From positions 16,808 to 80,807 of the forward strand of contig JAFTDB010000022.1 of NCBI GenBank assembly GCA_017454375.1: a stretch of DNA of 64,000 bases, read 5' to 3'. Source of the stretch: Acholeplasmatales bacterium. GTDB taxonomy: Bacteria; Bacillota_I; Bacilli_A; Acholeplasmatales; Anaeroplasmataceae. The first letter of the stretch is position 1, and every line of letters starts with the position of its first letter. Both the position numbers and the translations under genes were made by a program. The notes under the pieces are model-generated. The model did no database searches, was not told the DNA's origin, and was given only the letters and a program-made list of their open reading frames with translations. Below are positions 36,823-46,216 of this stretch, in pieces.

Positions 36823-37686
36823 ATGAAAAGACTCGACAGAACAGAAAAAATATTTAAGATAATGTCTTATGTATTGTTGACTATATTTGCACTTGCATGT
36901 CTATATCCTTTCATTTATGTTTTATCAGGCTCATTATCATCTAAGAGTGCTGTAGACACTGGCCAAGTTGTGCTTTGGCCTGTAGGCTTCAATTTTGATA
37001 CTTATATAACAGTTCTTTCTGATAATGATTTCTGGCTTGCTTACTGTAACACATTCTTCGTTACTATCTATGGTACTTTAGTATCAATGCTAGTTGCGAT
37101 CTGTGGTGCATATGCATTATCAAAAACAAGATTAATGTTTGGACGTGGATTTAACTTCATGTTGGTATTTACAATGTGGTTTAGTGCTGGTATGATTCCA
37201 ACATACAGAAACTTCTTAAGATTTGGCGTTGATAACAAATACATGTTCATTATTGCGTTAGGCTTTAATGCATTCAACATTATCTTATTAAGAAATTATT
37301 TCAGTGGCGTTCCGACAGAAATAGAAGAAGCTGCCACAATTGATGGTGCGACAGAATTCCAAATTTTAACAAAGGTTTATGTGCCAATGTCAAAATCATC
37401 AATCATTACAGTAGCAATGTTTTATGCCGTTGCTAGATGGAATGGCTATATTTGGGCTCAAATGCTATTAACATCTAACACTGATACATTACTGACTGTT
37501 TATATCAAACAGAATATGGCTCAAATGGTAGAACGTTTGAACAATGGTACATGGGAACCACCATATTCAACTTATGCATTACAATACGCATTTATTGTAT
37601 GCTCAATTATTCCAGTTATCATTGTTTACCCAATGCTACAAAAATACTTTGCAGCTGGTGTTAACGTTGGTGGCGTAAAAGAATAA
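36823..37686 (+). CDS. Sugar ABC transporter permease (YtcP type)
   Basis: The 287-residue protein has six membrane helices and the EAA loop EEAATIDGATEFQILTKVYVP near residue 170. VLSGSLSSKSAV after the first helix and the end YFAAGVNVGGVKE are standard for YtcP/AraQ-like permeases. TTGGAGGATG precedes the start. It pairs with the LplB-type permease encoded 15 bases upstream. The following gene encodes the binding lipoprotein. Confidence 0.88.
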   Translation: MKRLDRTEKIFKIMSYVLLTIFALACLYPFIYVLSGSLSSKSAVDTGQVVLWPVGFNFDTYITVLSDNDFWLAYCNTFFVTIYGTLVSMLVAICGAYALSKTRLMFGRGFNFMLVFTMWFSAGMIPTYRNFLRFGVDNKYMFIIALGFNAFNIILLRNYFSGVPTEIEEAATIDGATEFQILTKVYVPMSKSSIITVAMFYAVARWNGYIWAQMLLTSNTDTLLTVYIKQNMAQMVERLNNGTWEPPYSTYALQYAFIVCSIIPVIIVYPMLQKYFAAGVNVGGVKE

Positions 37687-37723
37687 AAAACCGTAAACGA
37701 AAAAGAGGAGAAAAAAACAAATA

Positions 37724-40120
37724 ATGAAAAAGAAAGTATTTTTAACTGGCGTAGCTGCAGCAGCTGCAGTTGCTAGTTTAACTTTAGTTTCATGTGGTGG
37801 TGGAAACACACCTACACAAACAACAACAGGTGGTACACCTACAACTACTGCACCTGCAGAGAATGCAGTAGACGTATTCTTAAACTATAAGAATACTTCT
37901 GGTATTACATTCCAAAAAATTGGTGGTAACACAACTCATACTAACCCAATTGATAATATTACTTATAAGGCTAACGACTTATTACCAGTTTGGAAAACTT
38001 ATCAAACAAATCTTAACTTAAAGTTAAGAGATGCATCTACATATAATGAAGGTGCTGATGATAATTCAACTTATAAGCATTTCAATGATGCTCCTACTGG
38101 TTGGGTTTCTTCAACTGATGCTTCACAAAAGATTGACTTATTCTATAACTCAACTGCAAACATCAATAAGATGGGTTCTGAAGGTAAAGCAGTTAACTTA
38201 AAAGACTACATTGACGCTAATAAGATGCCTAACTTCAAACAATATCTTACTGAACATCCAGAAATCAAAAAAGAAATTCAATATGGTGATAATGGAGCAA
38301 TCTATTTCACACCATATCTAGATGGTTACAATGCTATCGAAAGAATGATAGTAATGGATACTCATTCTGTTGAATTATTACTAGATGCTGATTTATCTAC
38401 ATTACCTGCAACATTAGGTCAACTTGCAGCAGGTACTACAGCAGCAGCTACATCTAAAGGCTTAAAGGGTGCTCCACAGTTCACACCATTCATTGATGCA
38501 AACTATAACTACCCTGATGCTACAACAACTGTAAAGATTGATACAGGTGCACCAGCTGCAACTGATTTAGTTATTAAACAAACAGCTAACATCATTAAAC
38601 AACAAAATGAATCTTTAACTGCTGGTACAACAGGTAGAGCTTTAATTCAACAAATGCAAGAATATTTAGATGCTGCATTTGAAGGAAAGATTGGCGATGG
38701 CAAAACTTATGCTAAGCGTTCAGAAATCTTCACTTCTGGTAAAGCTGCATACAACACTGATGAATTAATCGCTTTAATGCGTGTATTCAAAGCTAACCCA
38801 GATGTATTATTCTATGATGTAACAGGTGACGCTGCATCTGCAGTTGAAAACTGTGTAGAAGTACAAGGCTGGTTCCCACGTGGAGAAGATAACTCACGTA
38901 TTCAAAACCTATTAATGTTCGCTGGTGAAATCTTCGGCGTTCAAGGTATGGGTGCTGAAAAGGATCACTTATATTTCACAGCTGATGGTAAGATGCATGA
39001 TGCTGAAACTACAGCAGCTTCTTATGATATGCTAGAAAATTTAAACGACTTATATCAAGAAGGCTTATTATTAAAAGACTTCTGGGCTGAAGGTGCTAAG
39101 GGTGGTAAGACTTATGTTAATAAGTATTTCGCTCATACAACTGATGGTCAATCATCATTCGGTCTATTAATGCATGATTATACTGCAACTCAATCTGCAC
39201 CTAACGATCTAGATGGTGGTTTAGGTACTAAACCAGCTAATCGTAAGAAGACTTCAACTGGTATTAACTTTGCTAACTACTCAGTTAAGGGTATTCGTCC
39301 AGTATTATCACCATTAACATATTGGGCTTCTACATCTTCTTGGTCACAATCTCAAAGCTTATTTGCTGGTGAAAGCAATGTAGTTAATAAGACTGGTAAG
39401 ACATTAAATAGATATTATGAAGAAAACAGAGCTGTTAAGGGTAACTCTTGGTGTATCCCATCAACTTCTGATAACGTTGAAGGCGCAATTAAATTAATGG
39501 ATTACTTATTCTCTGAAGAAGGTAATAGAATTCATAACTTCGGTCCTTCTACATATTGGGATTTAGGCACAGTTCTTGATGAACAATGGCCAATCTTAAA
39601 GACTGCCGTATTATCTGACTACTCAGAAACTGGTGGTGACATTTGGGATTACTTCCGTGGTGTAATTGGTTCAACTCAAGGTGTTGGTCACTATCGTCCA
39701 ACTGCATTAGATTATCAATCTACTAACAAGTGGGCTAAGGATGCTTATAATGCTCTTAACCATGCAGTATTATCTGGTGCACAATTATCTTCTAAGTGTG
39801 TTTCTGCAAATTATACTTGGACTTCAACAGTTCCAGTATCTTGCTATCCTACATTAGGTACATCAATCACTGATCTATATGCTCCAGTAACTAAGTTCTG
39901 GGCACAAGATAAGAGAAGTGCTTCAGCTAATGGTTGGGTTGTATTAGTTTCTGATGCTTCTAAGTTTGAAGGCGGTACAGTTGTAACTGACGGTACAAAC
40001 TACAGCAAGTCTTTAGCAGAAGTTGAAGGTTTATTTGAAACTAAGAACCATAACTATCTATATGCTATGGCTAACTCAGTTGGTGCAACAATCATCCCTG
40101 ATGAGGCTAAGCAACAATAA
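37724..40120 (+). CDS. Extracellular sugar-binding lipoprotein of the ABC importer, unusually large
   Basis: The 798-residue protein has a lipoprotein signal with the lipobox ending SLTLVSC near residue 24, followed by a Gly/Thr-rich linker. The rest resembles cluster B/LipO-type binding proteins (family 1) in segments such as GEIFGVQGM, WCIPSTS and the GAIKLMDYLFSEEGN block. Typical proteins of this class have about 450-560 residues, so an insertion or extra domain is present. Many aromatic residues (for example WASTSSWSQSQS) fit oligosaccharide binding. Position between permeases and pectinolytic genes suggests oligogalacturonides as ligand. A stable hairpin follows the gene. Confidence 0.85.
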   Translation: MKKKVFLTGVAAAAAVASLTLVSCGGGNTPTQTTTGGTPTTTAPAENAVDVFLNYKNTSGITFQKIGGNTTHTNPIDNITYKANDLLPVWKTYQTNLNLKLRDASTYNEGADDNSTYKHFNDAPTGWVSSTDASQKIDLFYNSTANINKMGSEGKAVNLKDYIDANKMPNFKQYLTEHPEIKKEIQYGDNGAIYFTPYLDGYNAIERMIVMDTHSVELLLDADLSTLPATLGQLAAGTTAAATSKGLKGAPQFTPFIDANYNYPDATTTVKIDTGAPAATDLVIKQTANIIKQQNESLTAGTTGRALIQQMQEYLDAAFEGKIGDGKTYAKRSEIFTSGKAAYNTDELIALMRVFKANPDVLFYDVTGDAASAVENCVEVQGWFPRGEDNSRIQNLLMFAGEIFGVQGMGAEKDHLYFTADGKMHDAETTAASYDMLENLNDLYQEGLLLKDFWAEGAKGGKTYVNKYFAHTTDGQSSFGLLMHDYTATQSAPNDLDGGLGTKPANRKKTSTGINFANYSVKGIRPVLSPLTYWASTSSWSQSQSLFAGESNVVNKTGKTLNRYYEENRAVKGNSWCIPSTSDNVEGAIKLMDYLFSEEGNRIHNFGPSTYWDLGTVLDEQWPILKTAVLSDYSETGGDIWDYFRGVIGSTQGVGHYRPTALDYQSTNKWAKDAYNALNHAVLSGAQLSSKCVSANYTWTSTVPVSCYPTLGTSITDLYAPVTKFWAQDKRSASANGWVVLVSDASKFEGGTVVTDGTNYSKSLAEVEGLFETKNHNYLYAMANSVGATIIPDEAKQQ

Positions 40121-40132
40121 TTTTATTTATTA

Positions 40133-40166
40133 GTTTTGGAGGCCGATAAGCTTCGGCTTCCAAAAC
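40133..40166 (+). promoter_or_regulatory. Intercistronic hairpin after the binding-protein gene (likely mRNA stabiliser)
   Basis: GTTTTGGAGGCCGA (40133-40146) pairs with TCGGCTTCCAAAAC (40153-40166) in a 14-bp stem with one G-U pair and a 6-base loop. No T-run follows, and GGAGG of the next gene comes 10 bases later, so termination is unlikely. Such stems often protect the 3' end of binding-protein mRNA and allow higher expression of that gene. Confidence 0.65.
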
Positions 40167-40188
40167 ATACCTGTAAAGGAGGTTAAAA

Positions 40189-41037
40189 ATGAAAAACTTT
40201 TTATCCAAAAAAGCTAAATTAATATATTTGCTATGCGGAGTTTTCTCACTTTTAACATTAATATTAAGTTTAGGTTTCATGACTCAATATAGATACTTAA
40301 GAGTAAACTATATGATTGAAACTAATAGAGCAACAGGCGAACAAAGAATCGTTATCGGCTCCACAGCAACATTAAACGGAGATGACCAAAGACCTTTATT
40401 TGATTTTGTTAATCAATTAGGTTCTGGCATTTATGATGATCTTGAATCTTATAAGGCACATCCAGAGTTGGAAGAGTTCCAAACTCAATACATGGATGGT
40501 ACTGTATTAAAAGAAGAAGCTAAAATGCAAGTTTTAAACTATAAGAAGTCTTTAGATAATTACAATAATATGATTGTAATCTTCTCAGTTCTTTCTTTAG
40601 TTATGTTCGCATTAATGTTTGTGTTTGGAAATAATAGCCGAAGAATCTATTACAAGAGTAACTTGATTGCTGGTATTGTATTGCCAGGTGTAATAGTCGT
40701 ATTAAATTTAGTATTGATTATTTCATCTTTCAGTTTAATGAATGAGTTAGCTCAAAATTATACTTATTACAATTTGATATCAGTATTACAAAACCCTGAT
40801 AATAGAATTTACACACAATTAGCTGTTACTGCCGAAACAAATAGTAAGAATTTAGCAACATTAATGAATTCATTCGATTGTAATGCATTAACATTTGTTC
40901 TTTATGATTTATTATTTGCTTTCGTTTTAGCTTATAACGTATTCTTAATTGTATTTGCTATATTAAAATACAAATGGACTGCACAAAGAAGAGCAGAAGT
41001 AATCGCAAACTCTAAGATTGTAGGTGAGTTGATCTAA
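40189..41037 (+). CDS. Membrane protein of unknown function in the importer operon
   Basis: The 282-residue protein has an N-terminal membrane helix (about 10-30), an extracytoplasmic loop of about 95 residues, then three more helices (about 128-148, 158-182 and 238-262) with a second polar loop of about 50 residues between the last two. No catalytic motif is evident. AAGGAGG precedes the ATG. Its stop overlaps the next gene by one base. The location between the binding protein and the dedicated ATPase suggests an accessory part of the uptake machinery, but this is inference. Confidence 0.65.
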   Translation: MKNFLSKKAKLIYLLCGVFSLLTLILSLGFMTQYRYLRVNYMIETNRATGEQRIVIGSTATLNGDDQRPLFDFVNQLGSGIYDDLESYKAHPELEEFQTQYMDGTVLKEEAKMQVLNYKKSLDNYNNMIVIFSVLSLVMFALMFVFGNNSRRIYYKSNLIAGIVLPGVIVVLNLVLIISSFSLMNELAQNYTYYNLISVLQNPDNRIYTQLAVTAETNSKNLATLMNSFDCNALTFVLYDLLFAFVLAYNVFLIVFAILKYKWTAQRRAEVIANSKIVGELI

Positions 41038-41603
41038 TGGAAAACGAATTATTGAAAAAAGATGAAAATCTTGAATGTGAAATGATGCGTTATAGAAACA
41101 ATGGATTATCTTACAAACTTGGATTTGGAGGTATTGCATGTTCTATATTTGCAGCCTTTATATGCCTTAATAGTTTTAACCCTAATAGCTTTTTAGTTAT
41201 AGTTAAGATTTTAATGAATATTGCAATCCTACTATTTGGATTCTTATCAATTGAAAAGGCAAAGGCTTATTCTAAGCAAGGATCAATTGTTTTAATTGTT
41301 CTTGGTGGAATTAATATTGCTAGAATCTTCTGGGTTCCACTTCTTTTAATTATTAACTTTAATAAATGGAAGAACGCTGCTGCAGGAGATAAGGCACAAT
41401 ATGAAAGCATCCTTGGTAAAACTATTACTAATGACACAAATAATCTAATTAATTATCTTCCTCAAGATGGTAATTTTAGAGGATGGTTTGCTATAATTCT
41501 ATTAATTGCATCTGCTGCATTCTTTATTTCAGCTGGTGTAATTGGCCTTAAGAGAGCTATTAAGCTTGAAAACTATATGGAATCATTAAAGGAAAATAAA
41601 TAG
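41037..41603 (+). CDS. Four-helix membrane protein of unknown function
   Basis: The 188-residue protein has four predicted helices (about 25-45, 52-72, 80-105 and 150-172) with a polar loop between the third and fourth. It is translationally coupled to the preceding membrane-protein gene (TAATG) and lies 15 bases before the ATPase gene. I recognise no family. Its placement suggests it works with the sugar importer. Confidence 0.6.
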   Translation: MENELLKKDENLECEMMRYRNNGLSYKLGFGGIACSIFAAFICLNSFNPNSFLVIVKILMNIAILLFGFLSIEKAKAYSKQGSIVLIVLGGINIARIFWVPLLLIINFNKWKNAAAGDKAQYESILGKTITNDTNNLINYLPQDGNFRGWFAIILLIASAAFFISAGVIGLKRAIKLENYMESLKENK

Positions 41604-41618
41604 GAGGTGGGAGAACAT

Positions 41619-42719
41619 ATGGCAAGTGATGTAGTATTAAAGAACGTCAACAAAATCTATCCAAATGGCTTCCACGCTGTTTATGATTTTAATATTGATA
41701 TTGAAAAAGGCGAATTTATTGTTTTAGCTGGTCCTTCTGGATGTGGTAAATCTACTACATTAAGAATGATCGCTGGACTAGAAGAAATTTCAAACGGTGA
41801 TTTAATAATCAACGGTAAAAGATGTAATGATGTTGCTCCTAAAGATAGAGATATCGCAATGGTATTCCAAAACTATGCGCTATATGCACATATGACTGTA
41901 TACCATAACATGGCATTCTCATTAACAATAAGAAAGGTTGATCCTGCTGAAATTCACAAGCGTGTTATGCAAGCAGCAGAGATTCTTGGCCTTGTTCCAT
42001 ACTTAAATAGAAAACCTAAGCAATTATCTGGTGGTCAAAGGCAAAGAGTTGCCTGTGGTAGAGCAATCGTTCGTGACCCAGTCGTATTCTTACTTGACGA
42101 ACCGCTATCTAACTTGGATGCTAAATTAAGAGGATCAATGCGTAAAGAATTAATGCAACTTCATGATAGATTAAATGCTACATTTATCTATGTAACACAC
42201 GATCAAATTGAAGCATTAACTTTAGCAACTAGAATTGTTGTTATGAAGGACGGCTATGTTCAACAAATAGCAACACCAAAAGAAATGTTTGATAATCCAG
42301 AGAATTTATTCGTAGCTGGTTTCATTGGTACCCCTCCAATGAATTTCTTCGATGGTAAAGTCGATGAAAAATGCGAGAAGTTCATCCATGAATCAGGTGC
42401 TGAATTCTATTTAACTTCTCATCAAAAAGAGATTTTAAAAGATTATGCTGGAAAAGCTGTTAAGATGGCAATCAGAGCAGAATATGTTGCTGTTGATGAA
42501 GCATCATTAAAAGCTAACCCTAAATCTCAATTTGATTTGAAGATGGATTATTTCGAATTCTTAGGTGCTTATACATTAGTATATGGTTATCTAGGAGAGC
42601 AATCATTGATTGCAAAAATTTATACAAGAAACCAAGAGTTTGAAGGTACTATTAGAACATGTTTCAATATGGAGAAAGCACATTTCTTCGACCTTGAAAC
42701 TACTAGTAGAATAAGATAG
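41619..42719 (+). CDS. Sugar ABC transporter ATPase (MsmX/UgpC type)
   Basis: The 366-residue protein has Walker A GPSGCGKST, the Q-loop FQNYALY, signature LSGGQRQRVA, Walker B VVFLLDEPLSNLD and a C-terminal TOBE-type regulatory region (about 240-366). ATG 41619 is chosen because AGGAGGTGG lies 8 bases before it; a GTG at 41607 overlaps that site. In many Bacillota one MsmX serves several importers and is encoded elsewhere. Here the ATPase is inside the locus and probably dedicated to it. Confidence 0.9.
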   Translation: MASDVVLKNVNKIYPNGFHAVYDFNIDIEKGEFIVLAGPSGCGKSTTLRMIAGLEEISNGDLIINGKRCNDVAPKDRDIAMVFQNYALYAHMTVYHNMAFSLTIRKVDPAEIHKRVMQAAEILGLVPYLNRKPKQLSGGQRQRVACGRAIVRDPVVFLLDEPLSNLDAKLRGSMRKELMQLHDRLNATFIYVTHDQIEALTLATRIVVMKDGYVQQIATPKEMFDNPENLFVAGFIGTPPMNFFDGKVDEKCEKFIHESGAEFYLTSHQKEILKDYAGKAVKMAIRAEYVAVDEASLKANPKSQFDLKMDYFEFLGAYTLVYGYLGEQSLIAKIYTRNQEFEGTIRTCFNMEKAHFFDLETTSRIR

Positions 42720-42729
42720 GAGGAGTATT

Positions 42730-43974
42730 ATGGAACAAAAAGAACAAAAAACTAATCCTTTCTTAAAAGGCTTAAAAGCTTTTGGACATTATATTAAGTT
42801 TGTATTTGTTGATTTCTTCACATCATTCAAATACAACAACATGAAGTTACCTGCAATTTTAATTGCAATCCCAGGTATTTTCTTAGGATTTTTCCTGATT
42901 TTCCATATTCCAACTGTAAGAAACGTAATCGCTTCTTATACAAGACCTGTTGAAGGTACAGCTGGTAGTTACGTAATTGAAGTTGATGCTGATGCTCCAG
43001 ATCAAACTTATTACAAGATTAAAATGGATAATTTATCATATAACAATAAGTCATATAATTTAGTATTAATTAGAGATTATGTAGAAAAAGAAGGAACTAA
43101 GCTTCCTACTCCTGAAAACGTAAAGGCTACTTTAGATGGAGAAAAATTAACTGTTAACTGTGATACACCTACAGGTGAAGGCGCAGACAAAATCGTTGAT
43201 TATACTTTAACAATTTATGAATATATGAGTATGAACTATTATCCAGTTAAGGTTGTTAATAACTATGTATATGGTTCAGCAGTTGATGTATCTGAATTAG
43301 GTAAATTAACATATTTTGTTGATTTAAGAGCAAATGCTGCATCAAACGATGCAACATATGTTAATTCAGCTAAGTCTGCAAAGGCTTCATTTGATGTTAC
43401 AACAGATGGCAGCAAATATAATGCTACAAACTTCAAAAATGTTAAGTATGCTGGTGTATATCATGCTGTTTCAGGCTTAGATGATACATTAACATCATAT
43501 AAGGTGGAACTTAAAGGTTCAGAAATAGCTATTACATATGCAAACAACGTTGAACAAGAAGCTTCATATGAAGTTAATGCAACAACACTTAACCTAACTG
43601 CACGTGAAACTGTTCATATTTTACCATTTAACTATTCAGGTATGATTTTATTCGTATTAATGTTACTTGGTATTATTAACATTTTCTTCTCTCTTTCTGT
43701 ATCTGGAAAGAAGAATTTAGGTTCAGTAGTAAAGGCAACTGTTACAACTGTTGGTATTCTTATTTGCTCAATCTTCTATATTGTTGCAATATTCGCGACT
43801 GAAGCAACGCTTAAAGATCCAACAAGTGGTTTAAATGTATCTGTTGAATCAATAATCAATCAAGATGCAATTATGTCTATACTATTTGTAATCATATCAG
43901 TTGTTACATCTATTGCTGGTTGTGTACTAGGCTTTATCTTCTACGATAGAAATTACGAAAAGGTAACTTATTAA
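42730..43974 (+). CDS. Membrane protein with an extracellular beta-rich domain, unknown function
   Basis: The 414-residue protein has one membrane helix near 40-62, an extracytoplasmic region of about 235 residues (about 65-300) and three C-terminal helices (about 302-322, 335-355 and 380-403). The outer region is rich in Thr, Val, Asn and Asp, with segments such as LPTPENVKATLDGEKLTV that look like an immunoglobulin-like or fibronectin-like fold. There is no signal-peptidase site or catalytic motif. Placed right after the ATPase gene and GGAGG, it is probably an accessory component at the cell surface. Confidence 0.6.
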   Translation: MEQKEQKTNPFLKGLKAFGHYIKFVFVDFFTSFKYNNMKLPAILIAIPGIFLGFFLIFHIPTVRNVIASYTRPVEGTAGSYVIEVDADAPDQTYYKIKMDNLSYNNKSYNLVLIRDYVEKEGTKLPTPENVKATLDGEKLTVNCDTPTGEGADKIVDYTLTIYEYMSMNYYPVKVVNNYVYGSAVDVSELGKLTYFVDLRANAASNDATYVNSAKSAKASFDVTTDGSKYNATNFKNVKYAGVYHAVSGLDDTLTSYKVELKGSEIAITYANNVEQEASYEVNATTLNLTARETVHILPFNYSGMILFVLMLLGIINIFFSLSVSGKKNLGSVVKATVTTVGILICSIFYIVAIFATEATLKDPTSGLNVSVESIINQDAIMSILFVIISVVTSIAGCVLGFIFYDRNYEKVTY

Positions 43975-43975
43975 T

Positions 43976-44560
43976 ATGAGAAAGAATAAGGAAAATAATG
44001 AAGAAATAATCAATCCTTATGAACTGGATAAATTTTCTAAAATCCCATCGTGGTTGATCATTATAGTCCTTAAGTATTGGGCAGCTGCGGCTGCCTCTTT
44101 CTTGTTATTCGGTTTACAAAGCCTAGGTATTATTGTGACAGGTTTAGCTAATGCTGATGAAGCAGCTCAAGCAGAATTAACTGTTAAAATATTAGTAATG
44201 CTTACTTTGTTTACTACCCTTCTAATGAATTATGCAGTACGTATAGTCGTTAGAATGTTGTATAACAGAAGAAACAATACATATAGATATAATATGGTTA
44301 ACTGTAAAGGATTCTTATCATTTATTCTTTCATTCTTATATGCTGCAGTATGTACTACAATTATGTTCTTTATTACATACTGGCTAAGTAGTATTCATAT
44401 GGTATTTGATCCATTTGGTACAACTGGTGGTGTAGGTATTGAGCCTTTTACATATGGTCTATGGTATTTATTAATTGATACAGTTTTTGTCTTTATTAAG
44501 GATTTAATTGTTGAGATTAGACAAAGAGTAGTATATAAAAGACAAATTCAAGGAGTTTAA
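43976..44560 (+). CDS. Four-helix membrane protein of unknown function
   Basis: The 194-residue protein has a charged N terminus, about four helices (about 28-52, 68-88, 110-135 and 155-175) and a basic C terminus. It starts 1 base after the preceding gene and ends 2 bases before the GH28 gene, which shows tight co-expression. No family is recognised. With the three neighbouring membrane proteins it makes a set unique to this operon. Confidence 0.6.
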   Translation: MRKNKENNEEIINPYELDKFSKIPSWLIIIVLKYWAAAAASFLLFGLQSLGIIVTGLANADEAAQAELTVKILVMLTLFTTLLMNYAVRIVVRMLYNRRNNTYRYNMVNCKGFLSFILSFLYAAVCTTIMFFITYWLSSIHMVFDPFGTTGGVGIEPFTYGLWYLLIDTVFVFIKDLIVEIRQRVVYKRQIQGV

Positions 44561-44562
44561 TT

Positions 44563-46113
44563 ATGAAATTTAATTTTATCTTTGTAAGTGCTAGAAGCTT
44601 TACAATTGAATGCGAAAATAATGATATTGTTAATACTAAGAATTATTCACTTTATTTAAATGATGAATTAGTAGAAGATGATATCAACATGAATGTATAC
44701 TCTGTATACAATCTATGTCCAAATAAAACATATAAAGTTAAATTAGTATGTGACGGTACTGAATTTGTTCGTGAGCTTACTACTTTAGATGAATATGTAA
44801 CACTAAATGTTAAAAAGTTTGGTGCTAAGGGTGACGGTAAAACATTAGATACTAATGCCTTACAAGCTACAATACTTGCTTGTCCTAAGGCAGGTAGAGT
44901 ATTTATTCCTAAGGGAGATTATTACACAGGACCACTATTTTTAAAAAGCAATATTACAATCGAGCTAGAGGAAGGTGCTAGATTAGTTGGGGATATTGAT
45001 AGGAATCATTATCCAGTATTACCTGGTATGGTATACACAACTGATGAGCAGGATGAATTCAATCTAGGCTCATGGGAGGGTAACCCTCTTGATTGCTTTG
45101 CCAGCATTATCACTGGTGTTGAGGTTGAGAACGTTAAGATTATCGGCCGCGGTATTATTGATGGTAATGCTCAAAATGGTGATTGGTGGGACAATGTAAG
45201 AGAAAGAAGAATCGCTTGGAGACCAAGAGGATTATTCTTAAATCATTGTTCAAACATTCAATTTCAAGGTGTAACATTTACTAATACTCCTTCATGGAAT
45301 CTACATCCATATTTTTCAAATGATTTAAAATTCATTGATATGAAGCTTATCAATCCAAAAGATTCTCCTAATACTGATGGATGTGATCCTGAATCATGTG
45401 AGAATGTTGATATTATCGGTGTTTATTTCTCTGTTGGTGATGACTGTATTGCCATCAAATCTGGTAAGATTTTTATGGGTAGAAAATACAAGAAGCCATC
45501 AAAGAATTTCAACATTAGAAACTGTTCTATGAATTTTGGCCATGGTGCAATTGTACTTGGTAGCGAAATGAGTGGCGGTATCAAGAATATCACAGTATCA
45601 CAATGCTTATTCAATCAAACTGACCGTGGTCTAAGAATCAAGACTAGACGTGGTCGTGGTAAGGATGCAGTTATTGATGGTATAACATTTGAAAATATTA
45701 AGATGACTGATGTATTAACACCACTTGTAATCAATATGTTTTATTTCTGTGATCCAGATGGACATACTGAATATGTATATTCAAAAGAAAAACTACCTAT
45801 CGATGATAGAACACCTTATTTAGGCAAATTCGTATTTAAGGATATTGATTGTAAAAATGTCAATGTTGCTGCAGGAACATTCTATGGTCTTCCTGAACAA
45901 CCAATTGGCTCAATTGATATCGAAAATGTGACATTCAATTATGCTGAAAACCCAGTTGAGGGTAGACCAGCTATGATGGATGGCTTAGAGCCTATGAAGG
46001 GTAAGGGATTAATCTTCTCTTATGTTGATAAGGTAAAACTTAAAAATGTCGTATTTAACGGCTTAAAAGATGAAAAATATGAACTAAATGACGTTCATTC
46101 ATTTGAAGATTAA
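44563..46113 (+). CDS. Polygalacturonase (GH28), cytoplasmic
   Basis: The 516-residue protein has a small N-terminal beta-sandwich (about 1-80) and a right-handed beta-helix with all GH28 motifs: NTDG (270-273, Asp272), GDDC (292-295, Asp293 and Asp294), GHGAI (326-330, His327) and RIK (358-360). It hydrolyses alpha-1,4-galacturonan, often releasing galacturonate from chain ends in exo-acting members. No signal peptide is present. With the cytoplasmic methylesterase it would degrade imported oligogalacturonides. A terminator follows immediately. Confidence 0.92.
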   Translation: MKFNFIFVSARSFTIECENNDIVNTKNYSLYLNDELVEDDINMNVYSVYNLCPNKTYKVKLVCDGTEFVRELTTLDEYVTLNVKKFGAKGDGKTLDTNALQATILACPKAGRVFIPKGDYYTGPLFLKSNITIELEEGARLVGDIDRNHYPVLPGMVYTTDEQDEFNLGSWEGNPLDCFASIITGVEVENVKIIGRGIIDGNAQNGDWWDNVRERRIAWRPRGLFLNHCSNIQFQGVTFTNTPSWNLHPYFSNDLKFIDMKLINPKDSPNTDGCDPESCENVDIIGVYFSVGDDCIAIKSGKIFMGRKYKKPSKNFNIRNCSMNFGHGAIVLGSEMSGGIKNITVSQCLFNQTDRGLRIKTRRGRGKDAVIDGITFENIKMTDVLTPLVINMFYFCDPDGHTEYVYSKEKLPIDDRTPYLGKFVFKDIDCKNVNVAAGTFYGLPEQPIGSIDIENVTFNYAENPVEGRPAMMDGLEPMKGKGLIFSYVDKVKLKNVVFNGLKDEKYELNDVHSFED

Positions 46114-46143
46114 AGGCAAATATTTTTTGCCTTTTTCTTTTTG
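46112..46143 (+). terminator. Rho-independent terminator ending the pectin operon
   Basis: AAAGGCAAA (46112-46120) pairs with TTTGCCTTT (46126-46134) and TTCTTTTT follows. The stem overlaps the GH28 stop codon. Confidence 0.8.
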
Positions 46144-46184
46144 CCTAATTTTTTACGATATTAATTTTATTTAATAAAATTATG

Positions 46185-46193
46185 TGCTATAAT
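46185..46193 (+). promoter_or_regulatory. Extended -10 promoter of rpiB-upp-atp
   Basis: TGCTATAAT is an extended -10 with perfect TATAAT, 24 bases before rpiB. No clear -35 is visible. Confidence 0.5.
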
Positions 46194-46216
46194 AACGTAG
46201 ATAAGAAGGTGAACTA

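Noticed and set aside
40133..40166. Intrinsic terminator after the binding-protein gene
   Set aside because: No T-run follows the stem, and the next gene of the operon begins 23 bases on.
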